The translations under genes were made by a program, and so were the position numbers. Below are positions 25,076 to 33,355 of a stretch of 64,000 nt of DNA, piece after piece (the first letter of the stretch is position 1; each line of letters begins with the position of its first letter). Location: assembly GCF_900113335.1 (NCBI RefSeq), contig NZ_FOOX01000010.1, positions 124,001 to 188,000 on the forward strand, written 5' to 3'. The notes under the pieces are model-generated. The model was not told where the DNA came from and made no database searches. It saw only the letters and a program-made list of their open reading frames with translations. The stretch comes from Desulfotruncus arcticus DSM 17038 (lineage in GTDB: Bacteria > Bacillota > Desulfotomaculia > Desulfotomaculales > Desulfallaceae).

Positions 25076-25107
25076 AATATAAAAGTCCTCGTCATGCAGA
25101 GGACTTG
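25076..25107 (-). terminator. Terminator of the molbindin gene
   Basis: AAGTCCTC pairs with GAGGACTT around TGCATGAC on the minus strand, followed by TTATATTTTC. Confidence 0.85.
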
Positions 25108-25113
25108 AGTCGG

Positions 25114-25317
25114 CTATTTCATTATCATAACCGAGCTGGCTTTAATTAATGTAGTAACATCATCTCCAACATTCAATCCAAGTTTATTTACCGAACCGGT
25201 AGTAATAGTGGAGCACATTTCCTGACCACCTATATCAAGGATAACTTCTGCTATGGTATCTCCTTTATTAATAGATTTGATGCGAGCTTTTAATTGGTTT
25301 CTGGCGCTTAATTCCAC
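25114..25317 (-). CDS. Molbindin (molybdate/tungstate-binding TOBE protein)
   Basis: A 67-residue single TOBE (Mop) domain protein. SARNQLKARIKSI at the start, then GDTIAEVILDIGG and a closing TTLIKASSVMI are the family signature; such proteins form hexamers that store or buffer molybdate or tungstate in the cytoplasm. GTG 25317 has AAAGGAGGGG upstream, and known homologues start at the same point, so I reject the longer frame to 25335. It is the last gene of the tungstate-uptake cluster, 75 bp after the ATPase gene. Confidence 0.92.
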   Translation of the reverse strand: MELSARNQLKARIKSINKGDTIAEVILDIGGQEMCSTITTGSVNKLGLNVGDDVTTLIKASSVMIMK

Positions 25318-25391
25318 GTTTTCCCCTCCTTTCACAGCTATTCTATCGCTTTAAGGGAAACTTTATGCGCCGGCAGCTGCAATTAAAAAAC

Positions 25392-26132
25392 TTAAAACAA
25401 CCTGATTTGGTTAAATTTTTTAAACGGGCTTAGAAGGTGCTGCACGGTATCATTTTGCACCCCTTCCGCCAATAGTTTTTTTAATAATCCCTCAAAAACC
25501 AATTTACCACGGTCTATTACCACCACGTCATTAGTCAGGTACGGTATTTCATTAAAATCATGGGTGACAAACATAGCCGTAACTCCTGAATTACCAAGCA
25601 AATGACCCAGATCTTCCAATAAATTTATCCTGGTTGGAAAATCAAGAGCTGAAAAGGGCTCGTCCAGAAATACCACTTCCGGTTCAAGAGCAAACGCGCG
25701 GGCCAGACTAACCCGCTGGGCCTCACCGCCCGACAGATAGACAGGCTTCCGGTCCCGCAGGTCGCTGATATTTAAACGCTCCAGCCAGTGATCAACCCGT
25801 TGGGTCAACTTATCACCGCGTATCCCGCGCAGTTTCAGCCCCAAAGCAACGTTATTAAACACCGTGGTATTGAGAAGCAGCGGTTCCTGAAATACAACGG
25901 CCATTCGGCGCCTAAAAGCAATCATATTTTTCTTAGTTACCTCCCGGCCGGCAAAAAAAACTTTCCCTCTGGTTGGCTGCTCAAGCAAAGCCATCACTTT
26001 AAGGAAAGTGCTCTTCCCGGCCCCGTTGGGACCTATAATAGCCTGGGTTTTTCCTTGTTTCAACTCAAATTTTTCAATTTGAAGAATTGTACGTTTCTCT
26101 TTGACCAGTTCCAGGTTTTCCACTGAAATCAT
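25392..26132 (-). CDS. tupC: Tungstate/molybdate-type ABC transporter ATP-binding protein
   Basis: A cytoplasmic ATPase of 246 residues with Walker A GPNGAGKST, Q-loop in VVFQEPLL, signature LSGGEAQR, Walker B VVFLDEP and switch His in FVTHD. It lies between a TupA-like binding protein and a molbindin, so it should energise tungstate or molybdate uptake. There is no TOBE domain at the C-terminus, consistent with TupC rather than ModC. No permease (tupB) gene lies in the cluster, which is unusual: the gene directly follows tupA after about 80 bp that include a terminator. The symbol rests on context. Confidence 0.85.
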   Translation of the reverse strand: MISVENLELVKEKRTILQIEKFELKQGKTQAIIGPNGAGKSTFLKVMALLEQPTRGKVFFAGREVTKKNMIAFRRRMAVVFQEPLLLNTTVFNNVALGLKLRGIRGDKLTQRVDHWLERLNISDLRDRKPVYLSGGEAQRVSLARAFALEPEVVFLDEPFSALDFPTRINLLEDLGHLLGNSGVTAMFVTHDFNEIPYLTNDVVVIDRGKLVFEGLLKKLLAEGVQNDTVQHLLSPFKKFNQIRLF

Positions 26133-26164
26133 CTAAATATCCCTATCTCCTTATTGGCAAAAAA

Positions 26165-26206
26165 ATATTTAAAAGGGCCAACCCGGGAATGAGCAGGTTG
26201 GCCTTT
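26165..26206 (-). terminator. Terminator between tupA and tupC
   Basis: On the minus strand AAAGGCCAACC pairs with GGTTGGCCCTTT around a 13-nt loop and is followed by TTAAATATTTTTTT. It would separate tupA from the downstream ATPase gene. Confidence 0.8.
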
Positions 26207-26212
26207 ATTCCG

Positions 26213-27085
26213 TTAACCTTCCAGCCTGTCCGGGAAGAACAGCGGCTGTCCGTATTTATCCACGCCAAAGTCTTTAATGAACTGCTGTGTATCCTTATTA
26301 ATTAAAAATTCATCAAAAGCTTTTGCACCCTCAACGTTAACTTTGGGGAATTTTTCAGGGTTAACCACCATCACGTGGTAGATGTTTTTAAGTAACTCCG
26401 CTCCCTCCGACACGATTACCAGGTCAATATTCTTAGCATGGGCCAGGTATGTGCCGCGGTCGCTCAAAATGTAGGCTTGCTTTTCATTGGCAACCGTAAT
26501 TGAAGCTCCCATACCCTGACCGGTCTCCTGGTACCAGGGCTGTCCCTTGGGATCTATGCCTGTATCCTTCCACACATCCAATTCCTTCTTATTGGTGCCG
26601 GAATCATCGCCACGTGAAATAAACAAAGCGCCTTTTTCCGCTATCTGCTTAAATACTGCGTTAATATCGGAATTTCCCTTAACCCCGGCCGGGTCGCCGG
26701 GAGGGCCTAATAACACAAAATCATTATGCATTACAAGCTCATAGTTTATCGCCACCCCGCTGTCAACCAGCGGTTTTTCAGCAGCAGGCGCGTGTACCAG
26801 CAGCACGTCAGCGTTGCCTTCTTCCCCCATTGTTAAAGCCTGACCGGTTCCAACAGCCACTGGTTTCACAACATAGCCGGTTTGCTCCTGGAACATGGGA
26901 ATCAATTCGTCAAGAAGCCCTGTATCCTGAGTGCTGGTAGTGGTGGCTAATATGATGTCCTTGTTCTGTGGTTCGGCAGCCTGTTTATTCTGGTCATCGG
27001 TTTGTTTTTTACTTGCGCACCCGGCCAGGAACACGGCGGCAATTACCGCCAGGATAACTGCAACCAGAGATATCCTTTTTGTCAT
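26213..27085 (-). CDS. tupA: Tungstate-binding lipoprotein
   Basis: An extracellular, lipid-anchored solute-binding protein of 290 residues. The signal peptide ends in the lipobox LAGC near residue 23. The mature part begins IILATTTSTQDTGLLDELIP, the typical TupA/PBP-like pattern with the TTST oxyanion-binding loop, and contains GDDSGTNKKELDVWK, also typical. Such proteins bind tungstate with very high affinity. GGGAGG stands upstream of ATG 27085. The leader carries one complete and one partial Moco-like RNA element, fitting cofactor-dependent control. The ATPase gene follows, but no permease gene. Confidence 0.9.
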   Translation of the reverse strand: MTKRISLVAVILAVIAAVFLAGCASKKQTDDQNKQAAEPQNKDIILATTTSTQDTGLLDELIPMFQEQTGYVVKPVAVGTGQALTMGEEGNADVLLVHAPAAEKPLVDSGVAINYELVMHNDFVLLGPPGDPAGVKGNSDINAVFKQIAEKGALFISRGDDSGTNKKELDVWKDTGIDPKGQPWYQETGQGMGASITVANEKQAYILSDRGTYLAHAKNIDLVIVSEGAELLKNIYHVMVVNPEKFPKVNVEGAKAFDEFLINKDTQQFIKDFGVDKYGQPLFFPDRLEG

Positions 27086-27106
27086 CTATTCTTTTCCTCC
27101 CGAAAA

Positions 27107-27211
27107 TTTTTTCACGTTACTTGTATCTGGCGCTCCGGTGGTTCCCTCCGTGCGCTGCGCAATTTTCCTTGTAGTGCGTGTCGCTATTTGTACATAACGC
27201 TTGCAACAGAC
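27107..27211. repeat. Dispersed intergenic repeat, copy 2 (short form)
   Basis: Matches 23077-23242 except that the ~60-bp internal segment is absent: TTTTTTCACGTTACTTGTAT, GGTTCCCTCCGTGCGCTGCG and CATAACGCTTGCAACAGAC are shared with few changes. It lies within the tupA leader. Confidence 0.75.
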
Positions 27212-27293
27212 GGTCAGGACCGGATCACCTTTCTAATTTTCATTCTCTGCTGGTACCGCACCAGCGGCATGGTGGTCTATACTGATATATTTC

Positions 27294-27350
27294 CCTCCTT
27301 TCCGCACTGGGAGGCATAGTCGGTTTCCCAATATGCCCTATCGGCCTCTT
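27294..27350 (-). promoter_or_regulatory. Partial Moco/Tuco-like element
   Basis: On the minus strand GGCCGATAGGGCATATTGGG, AAACCGACTATGCCTCCCA and GCGGAAAGGAGG repeat the 3' core of the element at 27416-27515 (AGGGCATA/TATGCC hairpin with a GGGAAACC loop region). The 5' strand of the closing helix and the first hairpin are missing; a terminator occupies that place. Confidence 0.45.
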
Positions 27351-27357
27351 ATCATAA

Positions 27358-27404
27358 CAAAAATACCACTGATTGTGAAATTTGAGCAATCAGTGGTATT
27401 TTTA
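27358..27404 (-). terminator. Terminator downstream of the complete Moco-like element
   Basis: AAATACCACTGATTG pairs perfectly with CAATCAGTGGTATTT across 11 nt, followed on the minus strand by TTGTT. It is positioned as the expression platform of the element at 27416-27515. Confidence 0.85.
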
Positions 27405-27415
27405 CCAATAAACCA

Positions 27416-27515
27416 CTCTTCTTTCCACAATGGGAGGCATGCCGGTTTCCCGTAACATACCCTGTCGGTCCAATCTCCATGTATTTACTACCGCAGGTTA
27501 ATTGGACTCGAAGAG
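27416..27515 (-). promoter_or_regulatory. Moco/Tuco-like riboswitch in the tupA leader
   Basis: On the minus strand CTCTTC (27515-27510) pairs with GAAGAG (27421-27416). Inside, GTCCAAT pairs with ATTGGAC to form a first hairpin, then CCGACAGGGTATG, a GGGAAACC loop region and GCATGCCTCCCA form the second. This matches the Moco RNA layout as I remember it, and lies upstream of the tungstate-binding protein gene. A terminator follows at once, suggesting control by transcription termination. Confidence 0.6.
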
Positions 27516-27597
27516 ATTATTTAAAAATATATATTCTACGTCAGCCGTGCGTGTCCCTTTATACTTGTCTTATTATATCGCAGTAAACCAAAATAAT

Positions 27598-29235
27598 TTA
27601 ACCCTTACCCCGTAAAATATTGAATACCAGAACAATCCCCAACACGCTGGAAAACAGGTAACCGGCCACACCAATTGCCGAATGTCCCAAAACAAGCGGA
27701 GGTGTGCTTGATGTAATAACCAGGGAAGATCCCACAATTAATGCTCCGGTTATAATCGCCAGGGTTAGCTTGTTTGATGCTTCCAGCAGGGTATTTTTCA
27801 AGTGGGATAAACCTTTGTGCTCAAGTTTGAATTCTCCGCCGGCCAGCATATCCAAAAGTTTTCCCACCTTTTCGGGCGCATCATGGCCCAATAGAATTAA
27901 ATCCTGTACTTCTTCCAGCCAAAAACTGTTGGAAGCCGGGTTAATTAATTTATAGTATTGTTTTTTAACGTATGGTCCAATTACAGCCACAACGTCAATC
28001 CCGGGGTGGAGCATCCGGCTTAAGCCTTCGGCAATAAGCAAGGCCCTGGAAACCAGAACGTACTGAGGCGGAATAACTATTTGGTATTGACGGAAAAGAG
28101 TAACCAAGTTGATCAATAATTGGCCAATACTTTTGTTGGCGCTTGTTCTGCCATTAAATTCTTCTATCAGCTCCAGGACATCCCTTGCCAATAGTTCCCT
28201 GTTGTTTACACCGGTTACCCCAAAAGCTTTGATCGCTAATTTCACTACCCGCTCTTCATTACTCTCCAGAACTGCAACTAAAACCATGAGCAGCATTAAC
28301 CGCATATTACGGGTTAACCGCCCTGTCATACCCCAATCCAACAGGTACAGCTTTCCATTCACCACTAAAACATTGCCGGCATGGGGGTCGGCATGAAAAA
28401 AACCTCGTTCAAAAACCATTTCAGTATAAGCATTTAACATTACGCCCGCCAGCTTCCGTCTTAATTGAGCATCTGCCTTTAACCGGTTTGGTTTTCTTCC
28501 TTCCACCAATTCCATAGTTAAAACTCTTTTGGTGGTATAACGCATAAAAACCCGGGGCGAGGTTATAGTATCGTTTCCCAGCATAAACCGGCGAAACTCA
28601 GCCATGTTCCGGGCTTCCCTTTCGAAATCCAATTCCCGCATAATCGTTCGCCGGAGTTCCTCCACAAATTCCGGCAGGTTATAGTTCTTTAACTCATCAA
28701 AATTCTTTTGGGCGGCTTCGGCAAACCATTCCAAAATAGCCAGGTCTGTGTTGATCCGCTCACCAATTCTCGGCCTTCTTACTTTAACCGCTACAAGCTC
28801 CCCGGTCTCGCCTAAAACCGCTCTGTGCACCTGGGAAAGAGACCCTGCCGCTATCGGGCGATGGTCAAAATCAGCAAATAATTCAGCAGTACTCATTCCC
28901 AGCTCATTTTCTATGATTTTGACAATGGTTTCAATCTCTTCAATCGGTACTTCATCCTGCAGTTTTTCAAGCTCCCTGATGTACTCATCCGGAATTAAAT
29001 CCGGGCGCATGCTGACCAGCTGGCCAAATTTAATAAATGTGGGGCCCAGTTCCTCCAGGACCTTCCTTACCTTAACGGGGGTACTTAGACCCCGTTCAAT
29101 TTTAATGATATTTTTGGACAGCAAACCGGTATCAATTGACAGCTTATCAAGCAAATCCTGAAAACCATATCTTATTAATATGGTTAAAATTTCTTTGCCT
29201 CTGACTATGTTGGTTATCTTTCCGCTTTTAAACAT
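27598..29235 (-). CDS. UbiB/AarF-family atypical kinase (ABC1 family)
   Basis: A 545-residue protein of the ABC1/UbiB family. The N-terminal segment has LGPTFIKFGQLVSMRPDLIP (family KxGQ motif), the kinase-like core includes VAVKVRRPRI, ADPHAGNVLV and LDWGMTGRL, and two hydrophobic segments at the C-terminus (about 490-540) anchor it in the membrane. In ubiquinone producers the family supports quinone synthesis by ATPase activity; in Gram-positive anaerobes the role is unclear, with quinone or lipid handling suggested. AAGGAT lies before ATG 29235. It is a single-gene unit. Confidence 0.9.
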   Translation of the reverse strand: MFKSGKITNIVRGKEILTILIRYGFQDLLDKLSIDTGLLSKNIIKIERGLSTPVKVRKVLEELGPTFIKFGQLVSMRPDLIPDEYIRELEKLQDEVPIEEIETIVKIIENELGMSTAELFADFDHRPIAAGSLSQVHRAVLGETGELVAVKVRRPRIGERINTDLAILEWFAEAAQKNFDELKNYNLPEFVEELRRTIMRELDFEREARNMAEFRRFMLGNDTITSPRVFMRYTTKRVLTMELVEGRKPNRLKADAQLRRKLAGVMLNAYTEMVFERGFFHADPHAGNVLVVNGKLYLLDWGMTGRLTRNMRLMLLMVLVAVLESNEERVVKLAIKAFGVTGVNNRELLARDVLELIEEFNGRTSANKSIGQLLINLVTLFRQYQIVIPPQYVLVSRALLIAEGLSRMLHPGIDVVAVIGPYVKKQYYKLINPASNSFWLEEVQDLILLGHDAPEKVGKLLDMLAGGEFKLEHKGLSHLKNTLLEASNKLTLAIITGALIVGSSLVITSSTPPLVLGHSAIGVAGYLFSSVLGIVLVFNILRGKG

Positions 29236-29444
29236 TTTATATCCTTCATATGGTTTTAAAGTAAATTAACACCTACCGCGAGTATTGTCAAATTGCAACG
29301 GAGATTATGTTGGTATCCTGTAAATAGTGGACTGCCATAAGATTATAGTTACAAGTAACATTTAAACTTTTTTCAGGACAGTAACGATATACTATAATAA
29401 CTGAAAGAATCTACATTCTTAAGGGCAGGGGGGCTGAGGGAATT

Positions 29445-30245
29445 ATGGACGGGACAATTGTAATGATACATGGCATGATGGGCGGGTCCTGGTGCTGGGA
29501 TAATTACAGGGGTTATTTTGAAGGTCTGGGCTACAAGTGCACAACCCCGGTTTTACGCTTCCATCATCATGGTCCGGGGGAAAAACCAGATCCCCGGTTG
29601 GCCACTACCGGTTTACTGGAATACGCCTCTGATCTGGAAATGGAAATTAGAAAACTAAATTCGCCGCCTATTATCATGGGACATTCAATGGGCGGCTTGT
29701 TGGCTCAAATCCTCGGAAGCCGTATTCAGGCCAAAGCGCTTGTTTTGCTTACCCCCGCAGCACCCAGCGGTATAATCGGAATTAATTATTCGGTTCTGAA
29801 AAGCTTTTCCGGCCTGATCAGCAGTTTTAAATTTTGGAAAAAAACATTCCGTATTTCCTATCAAGGTGCATTATATGCCATGCTGCATTTGACGCCCGGG
29901 GAAGACAGCAAAAAAATATATGAGCGGCTGGTTTACGAATCCGGGCTGGTTGCGTACCAAATCGGGTTTTGGTTCCTGGACTCCGCTAGAGCCTCTGCCG
30001 TGGACCATACAAAAGTGCATTGCCCTGTGCTGGTCATCGCAGGCCAGGAAGACAGGATTACACCTGCCTCAATTGTCAATAAAATTGCCTGCAAATATGC
30101 ACCTAATTCAACTTACAAAGTGTTTGAAAACCACGCCCACTGGGTGCTTGGAGAACCAGGCTGGCAGGAAATAGCAGGATATATTGACGCTTGGTTAAAA
30201 TCAGCCTTATTTAACGGAAATCACTTCGCCTCCGGTAATTCTTAA
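29445..30245 (+). CDS. Alpha/beta hydrolase
   Basis: A soluble 266-residue alpha/beta-hydrolase fold protein. The oxyanion-loop motif VMIHGMMGG follows the first strand, the nucleophile elbow is GHSMGG (Ser about residue 80), an acidic residue sits in AGQEDRITP, and the catalytic His is in NHAHWVLGEPGW. A complete triad indicates an esterase or lipase-like enzyme; the substrate is unknown. The start is ATG 29445 after AGGGGGGCTGAGGG. Its last 39 bp overlap the convergent YbaK gene, so the two stop codons lie inside each other's coding sequence. Confidence 0.85.
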   Translation: MDGTIVMIHGMMGGSWCWDNYRGYFEGLGYKCTTPVLRFHHHGPGEKPDPRLATTGLLEYASDLEMEIRKLNSPPIIMGHSMGGLLAQILGSRIQAKALVLLTPAAPSGIIGINYSVLKSFSGLISSFKFWKKTFRISYQGALYAMLHLTPGEDSKKIYERLVYESGLVAYQIGFWFLDSARASAVDHTKVHCPVLVIAGQEDRITPASIVNKIACKYAPNSTYKVFENHAHWVLGEPGWQEIAGYIDAWLKSALFNGNHFASGNS

Positions 30246-30686
30246 TAAATCATCAGGGGTTAGTTTAAAAACGGCATGGGGCGTCCCGGCCGCCGACCAA
30301 ATTTCCTGATACTTTAACAGATCTTCATCTATTAATGGTTTGATGCTGCTTTTATGCCCGACAGGCGGTACTCCGCCAATGGCATAACCTGTATGTTCCA
30401 GAACAAATGCAGCATCAGCCTTCTCAATTTTTTCTCCGATGATTTCTTTAATCTTTTTTTCATTTACCCTATTTGCGCCGCTGGCTATGATACAAACAGG
30501 CTTTTTGCTGGTTTTTCCCTTGAAAATCAGTGATTTGGCAATTTGCCCGAGTTCGCAGCCTATTGCATCGGCAGCCTCCTGTGAAGTCCGGGTTGACTCC
30601 GAAAATTCCACGACCTTTAATTCAATTCCATACCGGTTTAACTCAGCCTGCACCTTTTGCGCGCTTTTGCTTAGATTTTCAGCCAC
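30207..30686 (-). CDS. YbaK/EbsC-family aminoacyl-tRNA deacylase
   Basis: A 159-residue single-domain protein related to the editing domain of bacterial prolyl-tRNA synthetase. Typical elements are AIGCELGQIAKSLIFK, KKPVCIIASGANRVNEKKI and the C-terminal GGVPPVGHKSSIKPLIDEDLLK, with the conserved GxxPxGH. Such proteins hydrolyse mischarged tRNA (for example Cys-tRNA-Pro) in trans. It overlaps the end of the convergent hydrolase gene by 39 bp. Precise specificity (YbaK, ProXp or EbsC type) is not assigned. Confidence 0.88.
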   Translation of the reverse strand: MAENLSKSAQKVQAELNRYGIELKVVEFSESTRTSQEAADAIGCELGQIAKSLIFKGKTSKKPVCIIASGANRVNEKKIKEIIGEKIEKADAAFVLEHTGYAIGGVPPVGHKSSIKPLIDEDLLKYQEIWSAAGTPHAVFKLTPDDLLRITGGEVISVK

Positions 30687-30983
30687 TACTTTTCGCCCCC
30701 AAAATAATACTTAATATTACCAATATTAACATGTTTTTATCTAAGCTTAAAGGCCCTCCGGCTGAGCTGAACGGAGGTAATAAAGCGGTATGCGGGTGTC
30801 ATGTTTAAACCGTTCATATGAATCACCTTTGTGCTTGCATTGTATAATTCTGAAATAAAAAATGTTTTTATTGGAAACTCGTGTTAGCAAAAAGCATATG
30901 TATGGATTACCACATCGTTTCACTCTTGGCTATAACAGGCTATTATATTAATTTAAATATCCACAAAGGATGGAGTTGGTATA

Positions 30984-31595
30984 ATGCCCAACGCTGACCT
31001 GAAAGCCCAAATCACGGAAGAAAAAATAGAGCATGATTGCATTGACATCACTTACCCGCAAGTTGCCTTAAATAATAAATCAGTTCAAAGAGAGATTAAC
31101 AACCTGATCAAAAGACAAATTAATTTTCTTATTCCCCGGGAAGGGTGCTCTGTTTATGGTCAAATTTTTGGCAAATACCGGGCAGGGGTTAATAAAAATG
31201 GAGTTTTAAGCTTGGTTATTGAATTTTATACTATTAGAAAGCAAGCAGCCAACGGGTTGAATGTACAGAAATCCGTCACAGTTAACCTGGAAACCGGGGA
31301 AGTATATGAATTGCATGATTTGTTTAAAAGAACAAGCAATTATCGAATCGTTTTAAACAAAATAATTAAAGAACAAATTAAGGAGAAGAACCTGCATTTA
31401 ATTAAAGAGTTTCAAAGCATAACGGACGATCAGGATTATTATTTGACAGACAATGCTCTGGTGATTTACTTTCAGGAGCTGGAATATACCATTCACGCGG
31501 AAGGAATTCCCGAATTTGTTATTCCTTATACCCAAATCAGTAATTTAATCTCGTTAACCGCCGCTAAGACTCCCGCCTCTACAGGCGGGAGTTAA
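30984..31595 (+). CDS. DUF3298/DUF4163-like protein with a repeat-derived C-terminus
   Basis: A 203-residue protein without signal peptide. ITYPQVALNNKSVQREINNLI, SLVIEFYTIRKQAANGLNVQ, SVTVNLETGEVYELHDLF and YYLTDNALVIYFQELEYT match the DUF4163 plus DUF3298 pair found in PdaC- and RsiV-like cell-wall-associated proteins, where this part can bind ligands such as lysozyme. The last residues (SLTAAKTPASTGGS) and the stop codon are encoded by a dispersed 128-bp element beginning at 31544, so the natural C-terminus was replaced or extended. ATG 30984 has AAGGATGGAG upstream. It lacks the usual membrane anchor. Confidence 0.75.
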   Translation: MPNADLKAQITEEKIEHDCIDITYPQVALNNKSVQREINNLIKRQINFLIPREGCSVYGQIFGKYRAGVNKNGVLSLVIEFYTIRKQAANGLNVQKSVTVNLETGEVYELHDLFKRTSNYRIVLNKIIKEQIKEKNLHLIKEFQSITDDQDYYLTDNALVIYFQELEYTIHAEGIPEFVIPYTQISNLISLTAAKTPASTGGS

Positions 31596-31671
31596 GCGGC
31601 GATAAACTCGAAATAAGTGCGACTAAGGTTCAGGTGGGGTCAAAACCCCACCTGAACCTTAGTCTTCTTTA
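31544..31671 (+). repeat. Two-hairpin dispersed element, copy 1
   Basis: A 128-bp element that starts TTTAATCTCGTTAACC, then has a GC-rich hairpin (ACTCCCGCC/GGCGGGAGT inside CGCCGC/GCGGCG), a spacer (GATAAACTCGAAATAAGTGC) and a second hairpin with 19-bp arms (GACTAAGGTTCAGGTGGGG and its complement), ending TCTTCTTTA. Three more copies lie in inverse orientation at 42028, 44919 and 60623. No terminal inverted repeats and no ORF; the shape suggests a non-autonomous element of the IS200/IS605 kind, which is inference. Confidence 0.9.
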
Positions 31672-31703
31672 TCGGCAATGATAGTCCCATTGCCAAATTG
31701 ATG

Positions 31704-31745
31704 TAAAAAGCCCTGGCCCGGTATCAAACCGGCCAAGGCTTTTTA
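31704..31745 (-). terminator. Terminator of the nad operon
   Basis: GTAAAAAGCC(TTGGCCGGTT) pairs with (ACCGGGCCAGG)GCTTTTTAC on the minus strand directly downstream of niaR. Confidence 0.85.
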
Positions 31746-31757
31746 CATGGTTATTTT

Positions 31758-32270
31758 TTACTCGGAAATCAGAAAACCATGCTTATGCAATGCTTGCCTG
31801 GCCCCTTCAAGGTCTTCCCGTCTTCGGTATTCAACCGTATGCAGGTGCACCCCGTTGGTCAAAGAAGACAGCAGCGGCACCCCTTCCACTTTGAGCCTTT
31901 CCACAAAGCGTTTTACGTCCTGCCTGGACTCCAGCATTAAATAACCCTTTAATTCGCCGTAAATTGGGTGCTCCACCTGCACATCCAGCACCTTCAGGCC
32001 GAAATCCACCATGGTATTTAATTCAGCCCCGGTTTCCAACGGGGTGTGCCTGACGGCCAGTACAGCCTGTTCACAGACGTTTGCTTCTTGCGGCAACAGG
32101 TAGCCCTGGGGAGTGGCCATGATTTCGTATCCCTTGGCCCGCAGTATGGCTACGTCCTGAACAATAACCTGGCGGCTGACCTTAAATTGTTTAGCCAGAG
32201 CAGAACCGCTTACAGGACCTGCATTATCAGTTAAAGCTTTGATTATTTTTTCCCTGCGCTTTTCACTCAT
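31758..32270 (-). CDS. niaR: NAD biosynthesis transcriptional repressor NiaR
   Basis: A DNA-binding regulator of about 170 residues with an N-terminal HTH_11 winged helix (REKIIKALTDNAGPVSGSAL...VSRQVIVQDVAILRAKGYEI) and a C-terminal 3H domain whose three His residues (VRHTPLE, EHPIYGEL, HLHTVEY) form the niacin/metal site. In Bacillus, NiaR (YrxA) represses NAD synthesis genes when nicotinate is available. It is the last gene of nadB-nadC-nadA-niaR and so autoregulated. I chose ATG 32270: AAGGTG stands 8 nt upstream, whereas the ATG at 32276 overlaps the nadA stop (ATGA) and is too close. Confidence 0.92.
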   Translation of the reverse strand: MSEKRREKIIKALTDNAGPVSGSALAKQFKVSRQVIVQDVAILRAKGYEIMATPQGYLLPQEANVCEQAVLAVRHTPLETGAELNTMVDFGLKVLDVQVEHPIYGELKGYLMLESRQDVKRFVERLKVEGVPLLSSLTNGVHLHTVEYRRREDLEGARQALHKHGFLISE

Positions 32271-32275
32271 GCCCA

Positions 32276-33355
32276 TCACCTTATGGAAAGCATTCTTTGG
32301 AGGGCTACTCTGGCCCAACCCGCTGTTTTGGAGTCCACGGCAACTATATTTTCTGTTCTGTCGCCAAGTAAACCTTCAAGACACCGCAAAAGGTTGCGCG
32401 GACTTATTTTTAGCATATCCGGGCACGGTTTAACCGTCTCATCCAGAGAAATAATTTTCTTGTCACCATGTTCAAGGGACAGCCTTTGCACCAGGTTGAT
32501 CTCCGTCCCCACTGCCCAGACGGAACCGGCTGGAGAAGTCCTGACACAGTCAATAATATATTCAGTTGAACCTGCTTCATCAGCAGCCTGCACGGTTTCA
32601 CACGAACATTCCGGGTGGACCACCACCCGCACACCGGGATGTTTTTTCCTGACAGCACTGATGCTATCAGGGCTAAACTCTTGGTGGACCGGGCAGTAAC
32701 CGTTCCACAGGATTACGCGCGGGTTTTCCGGCCCGACCAGCCTATTCCGTTGCCGGTCCCATACAGCCATTTCCTCAGGGTCAATGCCCGCTTTAAACGC
32801 AGTGTTGCGGCCAAGATGTTCATCCGGAACAAACAGCACTTTCATGTCCTGCTCCAGGGCCCAGTGGAAGGCCCCGTCCGCACTGGACGATGTACAGGTC
32901 AAGCCGCCGTTTTCACCGCAAAATGCTTTGATTTCGGCTGATGAATTTACATAGGTGATTGGTATAACTTCTCCAGGAAAACTCCTTTGAAGCACTTCCC
33001 AGCACCGGCGCACCTGGCATGCCTCAGCCATATCAGCCATGATACAACCGGCGTTGATATCCGGAATAAAGACTTTTTGCCACAGTGAAGTCAATATATC
33101 CGCCGTCTCGGCCATAAAATTTACGCCCAAAAAAACTATATACTGAGCGTCTTTGCATTCGGCAGCCTGCCGGGAAAGCAGAAACGAGTCTCCCGTCAAA
33201 TCGGCAAACTGGATTACCTGGTCTTGCTGGTAATGATGGCCCAGTATCAGCAACCGGGAACCCAACTGCGCCTTAAGCTCATAGATCCTTTGAACCACAT
33301 CTTGCTCAGACAGTTCCAAACAAAACCGGTTTATTTCCTTTTCAGTACCTAACAT
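32276..33355 (-). CDS. nadA: Quinolinate synthase A
   Basis: A [4Fe-4S] enzyme of 359 residues that condenses iminoaspartate with dihydroxyacetone phosphate to quinolinate. Signature pieces are LGHHYQQDQVIQFADLTGDS, GVNFMAETADIL and VGTEINLVQRL. The three cluster cysteines are in DINAGCIMADM, VHPECSCETV and VKPCPDMLKI. It acts with NadB (iminoaspartate supply) and NadC (next step), both encoded just upstream in the same direction. Its stop codon overlaps a possible niaR start. Confidence 0.96.
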   Translation of the reverse strand: MLGTEKEINRFCLELSEQDVVQRIYELKAQLGSRLLILGHHYQQDQVIQFADLTGDSFLLSRQAAECKDAQYIVFLGVNFMAETADILTSLWQKVFIPDINAGCIMADMAEACQVRRCWEVLQRSFPGEVIPITYVNSSAEIKAFCGENGGLTCTSSSADGAFHWALEQDMKVLFVPDEHLGRNTAFKAGIDPEEMAVWDRQRNRLVGPENPRVILWNGYCPVHQEFSPDSISAVRKKHPGVRVVVHPECSCETVQAADEAGSTEYIIDCVRTSPAGSVWAVGTEINLVQRLSLEHGDKKIISLDETVKPCPDMLKISPRNLLRCLEGLLGDRTENIVAVDSKTAGWARVALQRMLSIR

